57,988 nt of DNA from Eubacteriaceae bacterium. Lineage in GTDB: Bacteria > Bacillota > Clostridia > Eubacteriales > Alkalibacteraceae. This document shows positions 16,788-26,122 of this stretch, piece by piece; the first letter of the stretch is position 1; each line of letters opens with the position of its first letter. The DNA lies in NCBI GenBank assembly GCA_003446375.1, contig DMAW01000059.1, positions 1-57,988 of the forward strand, read 5' to 3'. The notes beneath the pieces are model-generated. The model was not told the DNA's origin. It did not search any database and saw only the letters and a program-made list of their open reading frames with translations. The position numbers and the translations under genes are program-made.

Positions 16788-19700
16788 ATGAACAAAGAGA
16801 TTCGAAGAGTATTCGTAGAGAAAAAGGAAGGATTCAATGTAGAAGGCCTTCATTTATTGAAAGAATTCAAGGAGACTCTGGAAGTTAAAAACCTGGTTGA
16901 TGTGAGGGTTGTTAATAGATACGATATAAGTTTAGAAGATTTTGAGCAATTTGAAATGATAAAAAGAACTGTGCTGTCAGAACCCAACGCAGACGACATA
17001 TACGAAGGAGAATTTCGTCTTGAAAATGATGAAAAGGTAATACCTGTAGAGTACCTGCCGGGACAATATGATCAAAGAGCTGATTGGGCGTCTCAGGGGA
17101 TAAGGATTATTACCCATGGCAAAGATGTGAAGTTGAAAGTCGCAAGATTGATAGTCCTTAAAGGAGATATTTCTGAGCAGGAATTTGAAGCTGTGAAAAA
17201 ATATTTAATAAATCCTGTGGACTCCAGGGAAGCATCTCTAAAAATGCCTGAATCCTTGCAAGACGAGTTGGTTGAAGTCGAAGATGTGGAAGTGGTATCG
17301 GGATTTATAGATTTTAACAAAGAAGAACTTGTTAGATATAAAAACGAAAATGCCTTTGCGATGAGCGATGATGATGTGCTATTCATACAGGAATACTACA
17401 AGGAAGATGAAAAGCGAAACCCTACCATAACAGAACTTAAGGTCATAGACACTTATTGGTCGGATCATTGCAGACACACGACTTTTTTAACTGAAATCAC
17501 AGATGTAGAGATCGAAGAAGGCATATATGCTGGGGATATTAAAAAGACTTTTGAAGATTACTTGAAGACTAGAAAAGAAATTTATGGAGATCAGAAAAGG
17601 GCTATCACGCTCATGGACATGGCTGTCATAAATATGAAATTGGAAAAGAAAAACGGAAATCTAAAAGATCTTGATCAATCTGAGGAGATAAACGCCTGTA
17701 GCGTAAACATCGACGTGGATGTAAACGGGAGAGACGAAAAATGGCTTTTGATGTTTAAAAACGAAACCCATAATCACCCCACTGAGATTGAGCCCTTTGG
17801 TGGAGCTGCAACTTGCTTAGGGGGAGCTATTAGAGATCCGCTGTCAGGGAGAAGTTATGTATATCAATCCATGCGCGTTACCGGAGCGAGCGAGCCTAGA
17901 AAGCCTGTTAAAGAAACCATGAGCGGAAAGCTTCCACAAAGAAAGATATCTAGAGAAGCGGCAAAGGGATTTAGTTCTTATGGCAATCAGATTGGATTGG
18001 CAACAGGACAGGTAACTGAAATATACGACGAGGGCTATGTTGCTAAAAGAATGGAAATAGGCGCTGTCATAGGTGCTGCGCCTAAAGAAAATGTAGTTAG
18101 GGAAGTGCCGGTAAAAGGAGATGTCATACTTCTTATTGGCGGAAGAACTGGAAGAGACGGATGCGGAGGAGCTACAGGGTCTTCTAAAGTCCACACTGAA
18201 GAATCAATATTAAAAAGCGGTGCAGAAGTTCAAAAAGGCAATCCGCCTGAAGAAAGAAAAATCCAAAGACTTTTTAGAAATCCGGAAGTTGCAAAAATGA
18301 TAAAAAGATGCAACGACTTTGGCGCAGGAGGAGTATCTGTTGCCATTGGAGAGCTTGCTGATAGTCTGGAAATAGATCTTGATAAGGTCCCTAAGAAATA
18401 TGAAGGCCTAGATGGAACTGAACTTGCGATTTCCGAATCTCAGGAAAGGATGGCGGTAGTCGTAGACAAGAGCGATGTGGAAAAGTTTCTGGCATATGCA
18501 AACGAAGAAAATATTGAAGGAACTGCCGTTGCAAAAGTTACGGATACAGGGCGCCTTGTAATGAAGTGGCGAGGGAAAGCGGTTTTGGATCTTAGTCGAA
18601 AATTCCTGAATTCAAATGGTGCAAAGCAATACGCGAAAGTTATGGTAAAATCCCCAGCAGAAACTGGGTGCTTCGAAAAGACGAGTGTCGAGACGGGTAG
18701 TTTTAGAGAAAAAACCACAGATGTATTTAAAGATTTAAACGTATGTTCTCAACAGGGTCTTTCTGAAATGTTCGACTCTACTATTGGAGCAGCAACTGTA
18801 GTTATGCCTTTTGGAGGCAAGTACATGGTAACTGAGCCGGAGGGAATGGTAGCTAAAATTCCGGTCACACACGGAGAAACTACTACTTGTAGCCTTATGA
18901 GCTTTGGCTACCAGCCTGAAATATTTAAATGGAGTCCATATCACGGTGGGATATACTCTGTAGTAGAGTCTGTTGCTAAAATAGTTGCAATGGGTGGAGA
19001 TTTTAGAAAGATCAGATTTAGTTTTCAGGAGTATTTTGAAAGACTAGGTCAAGATCCTGCAAGATGGGGCAAGCCCTTTAGCGCTCTTTTAGGAGCATAC
19101 CAGGCTCAAAAGGCTTTCTCTTTAGCGGCCATAGGAGGCAAAGACAGCATGTCGGGAAGCTTCAATGACATAGATGTTCCCCCAACCCTTGTTAGTTTTG
19201 CAGTAGCTTGTGATAATGTCGCCAATATAATAACTCCGGAGTTTAAAGGTGTAGGATCAAAAGTCTATCTTGCGGAAGTGGACAGGAATAAAAAAGAAGT
19301 GCCTGATTTTGAAGAAATAAAAGGCCTTTATCAGAAAATAAAAGAGTTGATAGATTGCAAGGTCATAACATCTGCAAAAACACTGGCAAAGGGCGGTGTG
19401 ATAGAAGCTGTAGGTAAGATGGCTTTTGGAAATGGGATCGGATTTAAGTTTGATCCTGGATTTTCAGAAGATAAGCTTTTCGAGTTTAATATAGGAGCAA
19501 TGATACTGGAAATTCCAAGTGAATTAGAGCAGGAGTTTGAAGCTGCCATGAAAGGCCTTAAGGTTTGTTTTGCAGGAACTACTGATAAAAGTGCCGAGAT
19601 TGTATTTGGAGATGAGTCAATACCTTTAGAGGAGCTCGTGAAAACATGGAAAAACCCATTGTCCAAGATTTTTCCTGAGACCGAGGAAAAAGAGCTTGAA

Positions 19701-20555
19701 GTCAAAGAGGTGTCGTGGACAAAAGGGTCGGTAGCCAAACCGCGAAAAAAAATAGCAAGACCTAGAGTGCTGATACCGGTATTCCCTGGAACTAACTGCG
19801 AATACGACACAGCGAAAGTTTTTGAAAAAGCAGGAGCGCAAGTAGACACATTCGTGTTCAGGAATTTGACGGCTTCCGACATAGACAATTCCCTTGACGA
19901 GCTTATAAAAAGAATAGATAATTCGCAGATTCTTATGTTCCCCGGAGGGTTCAGCGCGGGCGATGAGCCTGATGGTTCAGGAAAGTTCATAGCGACTATA
20001 TTTAGAAATGGATATGTAAAAGAAAGCGTGACAAATCTTTTAGAAAGCAGAGACGGTTTGATACTTGGAATATGCAATGGCTTTCAAGCGCTTATAAAGC
20101 TAGGATTATTGCCTTATGGACAGATAAGGGACATTTCTCCGGAAGATCCCACGCTTACGTTTAATCATATTGGCCGCCATGTATCGAAGATTGCGATGAC
20201 GAAGATAACTTCTAACTTATCCCCGTGGTTTAGTCAAGTAGAAGTTGGGGACGTGCACATGGTCCCGATATCCCATGGGGAAGGCAGGTTTGTTGCCAAT
20301 CAAGATGTTTTGGAACGCCTTGAGCAAAATGGCCAGATTGCAACCCAGTATGTCGATTTAAAGGGGAATGTGGCATCTGACGGCATGTTCAATCCTAACG
20401 GATCTGAGTGGGCGGTGGAGGGCATAACCAGCCCTGACGGTAGAGTGCTTGGCAAGATGGGACATTCTGAGCGTATTGGAGATGGGATTTATAAGAATAT
20501 CATAGGCGAAAAAGATCAAAAGATTTTCGAATCCGGAATAAAATATTTCGGATAG
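16788..20555 (+). CDS. purL: Phosphoribosylformylglycinamidine synthase, single-chain type
   Basis: PurL converts FGAR plus glutamine and ATP to FGAM, the fourth step of purine synthesis. At 1,255 residues it is the single-chain form, with an N-terminal domain, two AIRS/PurM-like ATP-binding halves and a C-terminal class I glutaminase. FKNETHNHPTEIEPFGGAAT marks the first half. The glutaminase nucleophile is Cys1096 in LGICNGFQ. The length and sequence style fit the clostridial/streptococcal subgroup. ATG 16788 is preferred (AAGGTGG 7 bases upstream) over a TTG at 16782. It heads a purine cluster, separated from purC by a 253-base leader. Confidence 0.95.
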   Translation: MNKEIRRVFVEKKEGFNVEGLHLLKEFKETLEVKNLVDVRVVNRYDISLEDFEQFEMIKRTVLSEPNADDIYEGEFRLENDEKVIPVEYLPGQYDQRADWASQGIRIITHGKDVKLKVARLIVLKGDISEQEFEAVKKYLINPVDSREASLKMPESLQDELVEVEDVEVVSGFIDFNKEELVRYKNENAFAMSDDDVLFIQEYYKEDEKRNPTITELKVIDTYWSDHCRHTTFLTEITDVEIEEGIYAGDIKKTFEDYLKTRKEIYGDQKRAITLMDMAVINMKLEKKNGNLKDLDQSEEINACSVNIDVDVNGRDEKWLLMFKNETHNHPTEIEPFGGAATCLGGAIRDPLSGRSYVYQSMRVTGASEPRKPVKETMSGKLPQRKISREAAKGFSSYGNQIGLATGQVTEIYDEGYVAKRMEIGAVIGAAPKENVVREVPVKGDVILLIGGRTGRDGCGGATGSSKVHTEESILKSGAEVQKGNPPEERKIQRLFRNPEVAKMIKRCNDFGAGGVSVAIGELADSLEIDLDKVPKKYEGLDGTELAISESQERMAVVVDKSDVEKFLAYANEENIEGTAVAKVTDTGRLVMKWRGKAVLDLSRKFLNSNGAKQYAKVMVKSPAETGCFEKTSVETGSFREKTTDVFKDLNVCSQQGLSEMFDSTIGAATVVMPFGGKYMVTEPEGMVAKIPVTHGETTTCSLMSFGYQPEIFKWSPYHGGIYSVVESVAKIVAMGGDFRKIRFSFQEYFERLGQDPARWGKPFSALLGAYQAQKAFSLAAIGGKDSMSGSFNDIDVPPTLVSFAVACDNVANIITPEFKGVGSKVYLAEVDRNKKEVPDFEEIKGLYQKIKELIDCKVITSAKTLAKGGVIEAVGKMAFGNGIGFKFDPGFSEDKLFEFNIGAMILEIPSELEQEFEAAMKGLKVCFAGTTDKSAEIVFGDESIPLEELVKTWKNPLSKIFPETEEKELEVKEVSWTKGSVAKPRKKIARPRVLIPVFPGTNCEYDTAKVFEKAGAQVDTFVFRNLTASDIDNSLDELIKRIDNSQILMFPGGFSAGDEPDGSGKFIATIFRNGYVKESVTNLLESRDGLILGICNGFQALIKLGLLPYGQIRDISPEDPTLTFNHIGRHVSKIAMTKITSNLSPWFSQVEVGDVHMVPISHGEGRFVANQDVLERLEQNGQIATQYVDLKGNVASDGMFNPNGSEWAVEGITSPDGRVLGKMGHSERIGDGIYKNIIGEKDQKIFESGIKYFG

Positions 20556-20808
20556 TTACGAACGTTATCTTAAGTATTAATTTAATAGTACGGGAAAATC
20601 TTGATTTATAGCTTTTGATTTGTTATCATGAAGATAAAGATAACATATTGGATATCAGGTGTCATTGAGGTGAAGGCATGCCGAAAGATTTTTTTAAAAA
20701 CACTAATTATTACATGACAAGAAAACAGTCGACGATAGACTAAATAACAACGATAAGTCTCTTGTAAAAAAGGAGGCTTATCGTCGTTTAATCTAAGGAG
20801 GAAGTTTC
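20556..20808 (+). promoter_or_regulatory. purL-purC intergenic leader with competing hairpins
   Basis: This 253-base gap holds a 21-codon open frame with a ribosome site, then three overlapping stems. Stem A pairs 20737-20741 with 20756-20760. Stem B, 11 bp, pairs 20751-20761 with 20773-20783. Stem C pairs 20730-20737 with 20779-20786. A and B share 20756-20760, and B and C share 20779-20783, so they exclude each other. The real purC ribosome site AAGGAGG lies at 20795-20801. This arrangement looks like translation-coupled attenuation or a ligand-controlled leader, but no known riboswitch consensus was recognised. A CGAAC motif near 20560 may be a further PurR half-site. Confidence 0.45.
20678..20743 (+). 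CDS. Candidate 21-residue leader peptide upstream of purC
   Basis: ATG 20678 is preceded by GAGGTGAAGG and opens a 21-codon frame ending at TAA 20741-20743. The peptide starts MPKDFFKNTNYY and ends KQSTID. Its stop codon falls in the loop of stem A of the leader, so ribosome position could decide which hairpin forms. It may be a chance frame; the support is its ribosome site and its placement. Confidence 0.35.
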   Translation: MPKDFFKNTNYYMTRKQSTID

Positions 20809-21510
20809 ATGGAAAAGCTGGAAATGCTTTACGAAGGAAAAGCAAAGAGAGTGTATAAGACAGAAGATAAAGATCTCTACATTGTCGAATATAAGGACGA
20901 TGCAACCGCTTTTGACGGAACGAAAAAAGGAAAGATTGCCGGCAAAGGAGTAGTGAACAACAAGATAAGCAGCGTGATTTTTATGCTGATTGAAGAAAAA
21001 GGAGTACCAACCCACTTTGTAAAATATTTGTCCGAAACACAACAGTTAGTCAAAGCTGTGGAGATTGTTCCTCTGGAAGTCATAATAAGAAACGTGGCGG
21101 CAGGCTCCATGAGCAAAAGGTTGGGAATAGAAGAAGGAACAAAGTTAAGTGAGACGGTTCTTGAGTTCTGCTATAAAAACGATGATTTCCACGATCCGAT
21201 AATAAATGAATATCATGCAAGGGCGATGGGACTTGCTACCACTGAGGAGCTTGAGAAGATTAAAGAGTACACATTTAAGATCAATGATATATTGATCGAG
21301 TTCTTTAAAGAAAAGGGACTTAATCTTATAGACTTCAAGCTTGAGTTTGGAAGACACAATGGAGAGATAATTCTGGCAGATGAAATCTCGCCTGATACAT
21401 GCAGGCTTTGGGATATCAAGACCAATGAAAAGATGGATAAGGACAGATTCAGAAGAGATATGGGCAACGTGGAGGAAGCTTACCGCGAAGTCCTCAGCAG
21501 GATTGAATAA
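20809..21510 (+). CDS. purC: Phosphoribosylaminoimidazole-succinocarboxamide synthase
   Basis: PurC joins CAIR and aspartate with ATP to give SAICAR. The 233 residues show the family opening LYEGKAKRVY, the PLEVIIRNVAAGS signature and the ADEISPDTCRLWD motif near the end. The start ATG 20809 has AAGGAGG 7 bases upstream. It starts the tightly packed purC-F-M-N-H-D block; the gap to purF is 15 bases. Confidence 0.97.
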   Translation: MEKLEMLYEGKAKRVYKTEDKDLYIVEYKDDATAFDGTKKGKIAGKGVVNNKISSVIFMLIEEKGVPTHFVKYLSETQQLVKAVEIVPLEVIIRNVAAGSMSKRLGIEEGTKLSETVLEFCYKNDDFHDPIINEYHARAMGLATTEELEKIKEYTFKINDILIEFFKEKGLNLIDFKLEFGRHNGEIILADEISPDTCRLWDIKTNEKMDKDRFRRDMGNVEEAYREVLSRIE

Positions 21511-21525
21511 AACCAGGAGGAAAAA

Positions 21526-22923
21526 ATGATCGATTTATTTGATAATGACAAATTAGAAGAAGAATGTGGAGTATATGGGATTTACAAAAGGGAAAAAGAA
21601 ATGCAAAGCGCTCAGTTTGTATATTATGGTTTGTATGCCCTTCAGCACAGAGGACAAGAAAGTGCGGGGATAGCTACTAATAAGGACGGAAAAATTCAAC
21701 AACACAAGGGGATGGGATTGGTTAGCGAAATATTTAGAGGCGACAGCATAAGCAATCTCGAAGGCAATATTGGAATTGGGCATGTAAGATATTCGACCAC
21801 GGGAGAGAGTCATATCGAAAATGCTCAGCCTCTAGTGGTAAACTACAAAAACAATCAGATCGCCCTTGCTCACAATGGAAACCTTGTAAATGCAAGAGCG
21901 CTTAGAGAAATGCTTGAGGATAACGGCGTGGTTTTCCAAACGACCATAGACTCAGAGGTGATAGTCAACCTAATAGCCAGAGGGTTGAAAAACGGAATAG
22001 TAGAGTCCATAAAAAGAATGGTGGAAATCATTAAAGGGGCTTATGCATTGGTCATAACTACCGAGGACAAACTAATAGGCATAAGGGATCCCCACGGATT
22101 AAGGCCTTTGTGTCTTGGGAAAACAAAAAATGGAGGCTATGTATTATCTTCTGAAAGCTGTGGATTAGATGCCATAGGGGCCAAGCTTATAAGAGATATA
22201 GACCCAGGTGAGATTGTAATAATAGACCAAAATGGAGTGAAGAGCTACAGTCAGAATAATTGGGTTAAAAAAAGACTTTGCATATTCGAGCTTATATATT
22301 TTGCCCGTCCTGATTCCGTGATAGATGGAATAAGCGTTTATTTATCAAGACATAATGCGGGAAAGATCCTAGCGGCAGAAAGCATGGTGAATGCGGATGT
22401 GGTAATAGGAGTTCCGGATTCCGGAATACCGGCAGCAATAGGTTTTGCCGAAGCATCTGGGATTCCTTTTGGGATAGGATTGATAAAAAACAAATACACA
22501 GGCAGGACTTTCATTCAGCCGAGCCAAAAGCTCAGAGAAGAGGGAGTCAGGCTTAAGCTCAATGCTCTTAAGGAAAATGTTCAGGGGAAACGTGTAGTGA
22601 TAGTTGACGATTCAATCGTTAGAGGGACTACTTCAAAACATCTTGTCGAGCTTCTAAGGGAAGCTGGAGCAACAGAGGTTCACTTTAGGGTGAGCAGTCC
22701 GCCGGTTTCTCATACCTGTCATTTTGGGATTGACACACCTTACAGAAAGCATTTGGTGGGAGCCATGAAAACCGTGGAAGAGATAAGAGAGATGATAGGT
22801 GCCGATACTTTGGCTTTCATATCTGTAGAAGGGTTGGTGGAATCCGTAGGGGGAGGAACTACTTATTGCAGGGCGTGTTTTGACGGGGATTATCCCATGG
22901 AAGTGCCTGTGGCGGAAGAATAA
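21526..22923 (+). CDS. purF: Amidophosphoribosyltransferase
   Basis: PurF makes phosphoribosylamine from PRPP and glutamine, the committed purine step. It has a short propeptide before the N-terminal nucleophile cysteine in EEECGVYG (Cys14), which should be exposed by self-processing. The PRPP loop is VVIVDDSIVRGTT. Cysteines in LCIFE, HTCHFG and YCRACF match the 4Fe-4S ligands of the Bacillus enzyme, so this is the oxygen-sensitive Fe-S type. The 465-residue length is normal. It sits 15 bases after purC and 17 before purM. Confidence 0.97.
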   Translation: MIDLFDNDKLEEECGVYGIYKREKEMQSAQFVYYGLYALQHRGQESAGIATNKDGKIQQHKGMGLVSEIFRGDSISNLEGNIGIGHVRYSTTGESHIENAQPLVVNYKNNQIALAHNGNLVNARALREMLEDNGVVFQTTIDSEVIVNLIARGLKNGIVESIKRMVEIIKGAYALVITTEDKLIGIRDPHGLRPLCLGKTKNGGYVLSSESCGLDAIGAKLIRDIDPGEIVIIDQNGVKSYSQNNWVKKRLCIFELIYFARPDSVIDGISVYLSRHNAGKILAAESMVNADVVIGVPDSGIPAAIGFAEASGIPFGIGLIKNKYTGRTFIQPSQKLREEGVRLKLNALKENVQGKRVVIVDDSIVRGTTSKHLVELLREAGATEVHFRVSSPPVSHTCHFGIDTPYRKHLVGAMKTVEEIREMIGADTLAFISVEGLVESVGGGTTYCRACFDGDYPMEVPVAEE

Positions 22924-22940
22924 AATTAGGAGGATGTCTC

Positions 22941-23969
22941 ATGAAGGAATTCACGTACAAAGATTCAGGAGTTGACATAGAGGCTGGTTACGAATCGGTT
23001 GATCGCATCAAAAAGCATGTAGCCAGAACCACTGTTCCCGGGGTGTTGTCTGGCCTAGGAGGCTTTGGAGGGATGTTTGAACTTCCTAAAGGATATGAAG
23101 CTCCAGTTTTGATATCTGGAACTGACGGAGTTGGCACGAAGCTTTTGATAGCCCAGAAGATGAAAAAACACGATACCATAGGCGTGGATTGTGTAGCTAT
23201 GTGCGTAAATGATATAGCTTGTCAAGGAGCTAAACCATTATATTTCCTTGACTACATTGCGTGTGGAAAGAATAATCCGGAAGTAATAGAGGAAATAGTC
23301 AAGGGAGTTTGCGACGGTTGCGTAGAAGGAGAAATGGCTCTTATCGGAGGAGAGACGGCGGAGATGCCGGACATGTACAATGAAGATGAATACGACTTGG
23401 CAGGCTTTGCCGTGGGAGTTGCAGAGAAAGCAAACATAGTAGATGGCAGCAATATCGTAGAGGGGGATGTGATAATAGGAGTTCCTTCGAGTGGAGTTCA
23501 TTCAAATGGATTTTCTCTCGTAAGAAAGCTTCTTTTGGATCACAAGAAATACGATTTGCATGATGAGATAAAAGAGCTTGGTGACAAATTGGGAAACGTG
23601 CTCTTGACGCCTACGAAAATTTATGTCAAAGCCATAAAAGCAGCATTGGAAGCTGGAGGAGTAAAAGGCGTAGCGCATATAACAGGTGGAGGTTTTTACG
23701 AAAATGTGCCTAGAGCGTTGCCTAAAGGATTGAAAGCTGTAATAGATACCAACTCAATAAAAAAACTGCCAATATTTGAATTCATACAAAAAGAGGGGAA
23801 TATTTCTGATAAGGAAATGTACTCTACGTTTAATATGGGAATTGGCCTTATGATAATAGCATCTAAAGACCGAAAAGATAGTGTGTTGAAAGCATTGGCA
23901 AAAGCAGGAGAAAAAGCTGTTGAATTGGGAGTCGTTGAAAAAGGCGAAGGGGTTGATCTGAATAAATGA
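22941..23969 (+). CDS. purM: Phosphoribosylformylglycinamidine cyclo-ligase (AIR synthetase)
   Basis: PurM closes the imidazole ring, making AIR from FGAM and ATP. The 342 residues carry the opening YKDSGVDIEAG, the SGTDGVGTKLL segment, the DCVAMCVNDI metal/ATP region and the LIGGETAEMPDMY motif. AGGAGG precedes ATG 22941. The stop overlaps the purN start in an ATGA arrangement, so translation of the two is coupled. Confidence 0.97.
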   Translation: MKEFTYKDSGVDIEAGYESVDRIKKHVARTTVPGVLSGLGGFGGMFELPKGYEAPVLISGTDGVGTKLLIAQKMKKHDTIGVDCVAMCVNDIACQGAKPLYFLDYIACGKNNPEVIEEIVKGVCDGCVEGEMALIGGETAEMPDMYNEDEYDLAGFAVGVAEKANIVDGSNIVEGDVIIGVPSSGVHSNGFSLVRKLLLDHKKYDLHDEIKELGDKLGNVLLTPTKIYVKAIKAALEAGGVKGVAHITGGGFYENVPRALPKGLKAVIDTNSIKKLPIFEFIQKEGNISDKEMYSTFNMGIGLMIIASKDRKDSVLKALAKAGEKAVELGVVEKGEGVDLNK

Positions 23970-24562
23970 AGCGAATAGCAGTATTGGTTTCAGGCGGGGG
24001 AAGTAATCTTCAAAGTCTTATAGACAAGGTGCATAACATTTATGGTGAGATAGCTTTGGTGATCTCTAACAAAAAGGATGCATACGGACTCGTAAGGGCT
24101 CAAAAGGCCAATATCGAATCAGTATACATATCGGGGAAGGATCCAGATTATCATAAAATGGTAATGGATCTTCTAGAGGCTAAATCAATCGATCTGATAG
24201 TGCTTGCAGGTTACTTGAAGATTGTGCCAGCTGAGATGGTACAAAAATTTAGAAACAGAATAATTAATGTGCACCCTTCCCTGATACCGGCTTTCTGTGG
24301 AGATGGATGTTACGGTATTAAGGTTCATGAAAAGGCTATAGAATATGGAGTGAAAGTATCAGGAGCTACAGTCCACTTTGTAGATGAAGGGACTGACACC
24401 GGACCTGTAATAATGCAAAAATGCGTAAATGTGGATGGAGATAGCCCAAAATCCTTGCAGATGAAGGTTTTAGAGATTGAACATGAAATATTGCCGAAAG
24501 CGGTAAAGGAGCATTGTCTGGGAAACATCCAGGTTGAAGGCAGAAAAGTGCGGATAAAATGA
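23966..24562 (+). CDS. purN: Phosphoribosylglycinamide formyltransferase
   Basis: PurN formylates GAR using 10-formyltetrahydrofolate. At 198 residues it has the opening VLVSGGGSNLQSLID, the catalytic Asn-His pair in RIINVHPSLIPAF and the Asp loop in DEGTDTGPVI. The segment after the catalytic His reads AFCGDGCYGIKVH, slightly longer than the common SFPG version and typical of clostridial PurN. ATG overlaps the purM stop by 4 bases. Confidence 0.96.
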   Translation: MKRIAVLVSGGGSNLQSLIDKVHNIYGEIALVISNKKDAYGLVRAQKANIESVYISGKDPDYHKMVMDLLEAKSIDLIVLAGYLKIVPAEMVQKFRNRIINVHPSLIPAFCGDGCYGIKVHEKAIEYGVKVSGATVHFVDEGTDTGPVIMQKCVNVDGDSPKSLQMKVLEIEHEILPKAVKEHCLGNIQVEGRKVRIK

Positions 24563-24575
24563 CAAGGAGGTTTTT

Positions 24576-26108
24576 ATGAGAGCGTTAATCAGTGTTTCGG
24601 ATAAAAACGGAGTTTTAGAATTTGCAAAAGCATTGGAAGAAATGGATGTAGAGATAATATCTACAGGAGGCACGGCAAAGCTTTTGAAGGATAATGGGGT
24701 AAAAGTAAAAGGCATAAGCGATGTGACAGGGTTTCCTGAATGTTTAGATGGAAGGGTAAAGACTCTTCATCCAAGCATACATGGGGGCATACTTGCGATG
24801 AGGGACAATCCTTCTCATATGGAGAAGCTTAAGGAACTGGATATAGAGCCGATTGATATTATTGCTGTAAATTTATACCCTTTCAAGGAAACTATATCAA
24901 AAGAAGGCGTCAGCCTAGAGGAAGCTGTAGAAAATATAGATATCGGAGGCCCTACCATGATAAGGGCAGCTGCAAAAAATTACCGAGATGTGGCAGTGAT
25001 TACGGATCCTGCAGACTACAAGAGCGTTATCGACCAACTTAAGAAAAATAATAAAATTGACCTTGATGTAAAGTACGATCTTGCTCTGAAAGTTTTTCAA
25101 CATACGGCAAATTATGATGCAATGATAAGTGCTTATCTAAAAGAGCAAGTGGGAAAAAATACGTTAGATGAGACTTTAACGGTAACTTTTGAAAAGGTCC
25201 AGGATTTAAGGTATGGTGAAAATCCTCATCAAAAGGCGGCGTTTTATAAAGAGGTCGGAAAGCAAAGAGGAACTTTAGTAGATGCAATTCAGCTTCACGG
25301 CAAGGAGCTTTCCTACAACAACATAAACGACACGAATGGAGCGCTTGAGGTCTTGAAGGAATTTTATAGCGAGCCCACAGTCGTGGCCGTAAAGCATGCT
25401 AATCCCTGTGGAGTTGGAAGCGCAGGCAGTATCTACGAGGCGTTCATTAAGGCTTACGAAGGTGATCCTGTATCGATTTTTGGTGGGATAGTGGTTGCAA
25501 ATGGAGAAGTTGATAAGAAAACAGCGGAAAAGATAAATGAACTTTTTATTGAAGTGCTTGTAGCTCCTTCGTACAGCGAAGATGCCCTTGAGATATTGAC
25601 TAAAAAGAAAAACATAAGAATACTTAAGTTGGAAGGCATAGAAGAAAGATACAAAGGGTACGAACTAAAGAAAGTGATGGGTGGCGTTCTTTTGCAAGAT
25701 ACAGACAGCATTCTTTTAGGCGATGAACTTAAAGTCGTTACAAAAAGACAGCCCACAAAAGAAGAGATGGAAGATCTTGTATTTGCGTGGAAGGTCGTAA
25801 AAAACACAAAATCCAACGGAATCAGCTTGGCTAAGGGTAAAATGCTCATAGCAAATGGGCCGGGTCAGGTCAGCAGGATCTGGGCATTGCAAAATGCAAT
25901 AAGACAAGGTGGAAAAAATGTTATTGGCTCAGTATTAGCTTCAGATGCATTTTTCCCATTTGAAGATTCGGTGCAAGCGGCAAGTAAAGCGGGAGTGACA
26001 GCCATAATTCAGCCAGGGGGTTCCATCCGAGACGAAGATTCGATAAAGCTTTGTGACGAGTACGGAATAGCTATGGTGTTTACCGGCATGAGACATTTTA
26101 AACACTAA
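24576..26108 (+). CDS. purH: Bifunctional AICAR transformylase / IMP cyclohydrolase
   Basis: PurH carries out the last two steps to IMP. The N-terminal cyclohydrolase domain (about 1-195) has ALISVSDKNGVLEFAKAL and the TGFPECLDGRVKTLHP motif. The C-terminal transformylase has LRYGENPHQKAAFY and the catalytic Lys-His pair in VAVKHANPCGVG. The 510-residue length is normal. AAGGAGG precedes ATG 24576. It sits 13 bases after purN and 14 before purD. Confidence 0.97.
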   Translation: MRALISVSDKNGVLEFAKALEEMDVEIISTGGTAKLLKDNGVKVKGISDVTGFPECLDGRVKTLHPSIHGGILAMRDNPSHMEKLKELDIEPIDIIAVNLYPFKETISKEGVSLEEAVENIDIGGPTMIRAAAKNYRDVAVITDPADYKSVIDQLKKNNKIDLDVKYDLALKVFQHTANYDAMISAYLKEQVGKNTLDETLTVTFEKVQDLRYGENPHQKAAFYKEVGKQRGTLVDAIQLHGKELSYNNINDTNGALEVLKEFYSEPTVVAVKHANPCGVGSAGSIYEAFIKAYEGDPVSIFGGIVVANGEVDKKTAEKINELFIEVLVAPSYSEDALEILTKKKNIRILKLEGIEERYKGYELKKVMGGVLLQDTDSILLGDELKVVTKRQPTKEEMEDLVFAWKVVKNTKSNGISLAKGKMLIANGPGQVSRIWALQNAIRQGGKNVIGSVLASDAFFPFEDSVQAASKAGVTAIIQPGGSIRDEDSIKLCDEYGIAMVFTGMRHFKH

Positions 26109-26122
26109 AGGAGCAATATATA

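Noticed and set aside
19331..20077. 248-codon open frame on the minus strand
   Set aside because: It lies entirely inside purL, which is clearly coding. The product is Ser/Phe-rich, has no ribosome site and looks like a mirror of the purL codons.
20556..20808. Guanine/adenine riboswitch before purC, and likewise before purL
   Set aside because: The purine riboswitch core (TATA helix, ATATGG loop, CCGTAAA segment) is not present in either leader.
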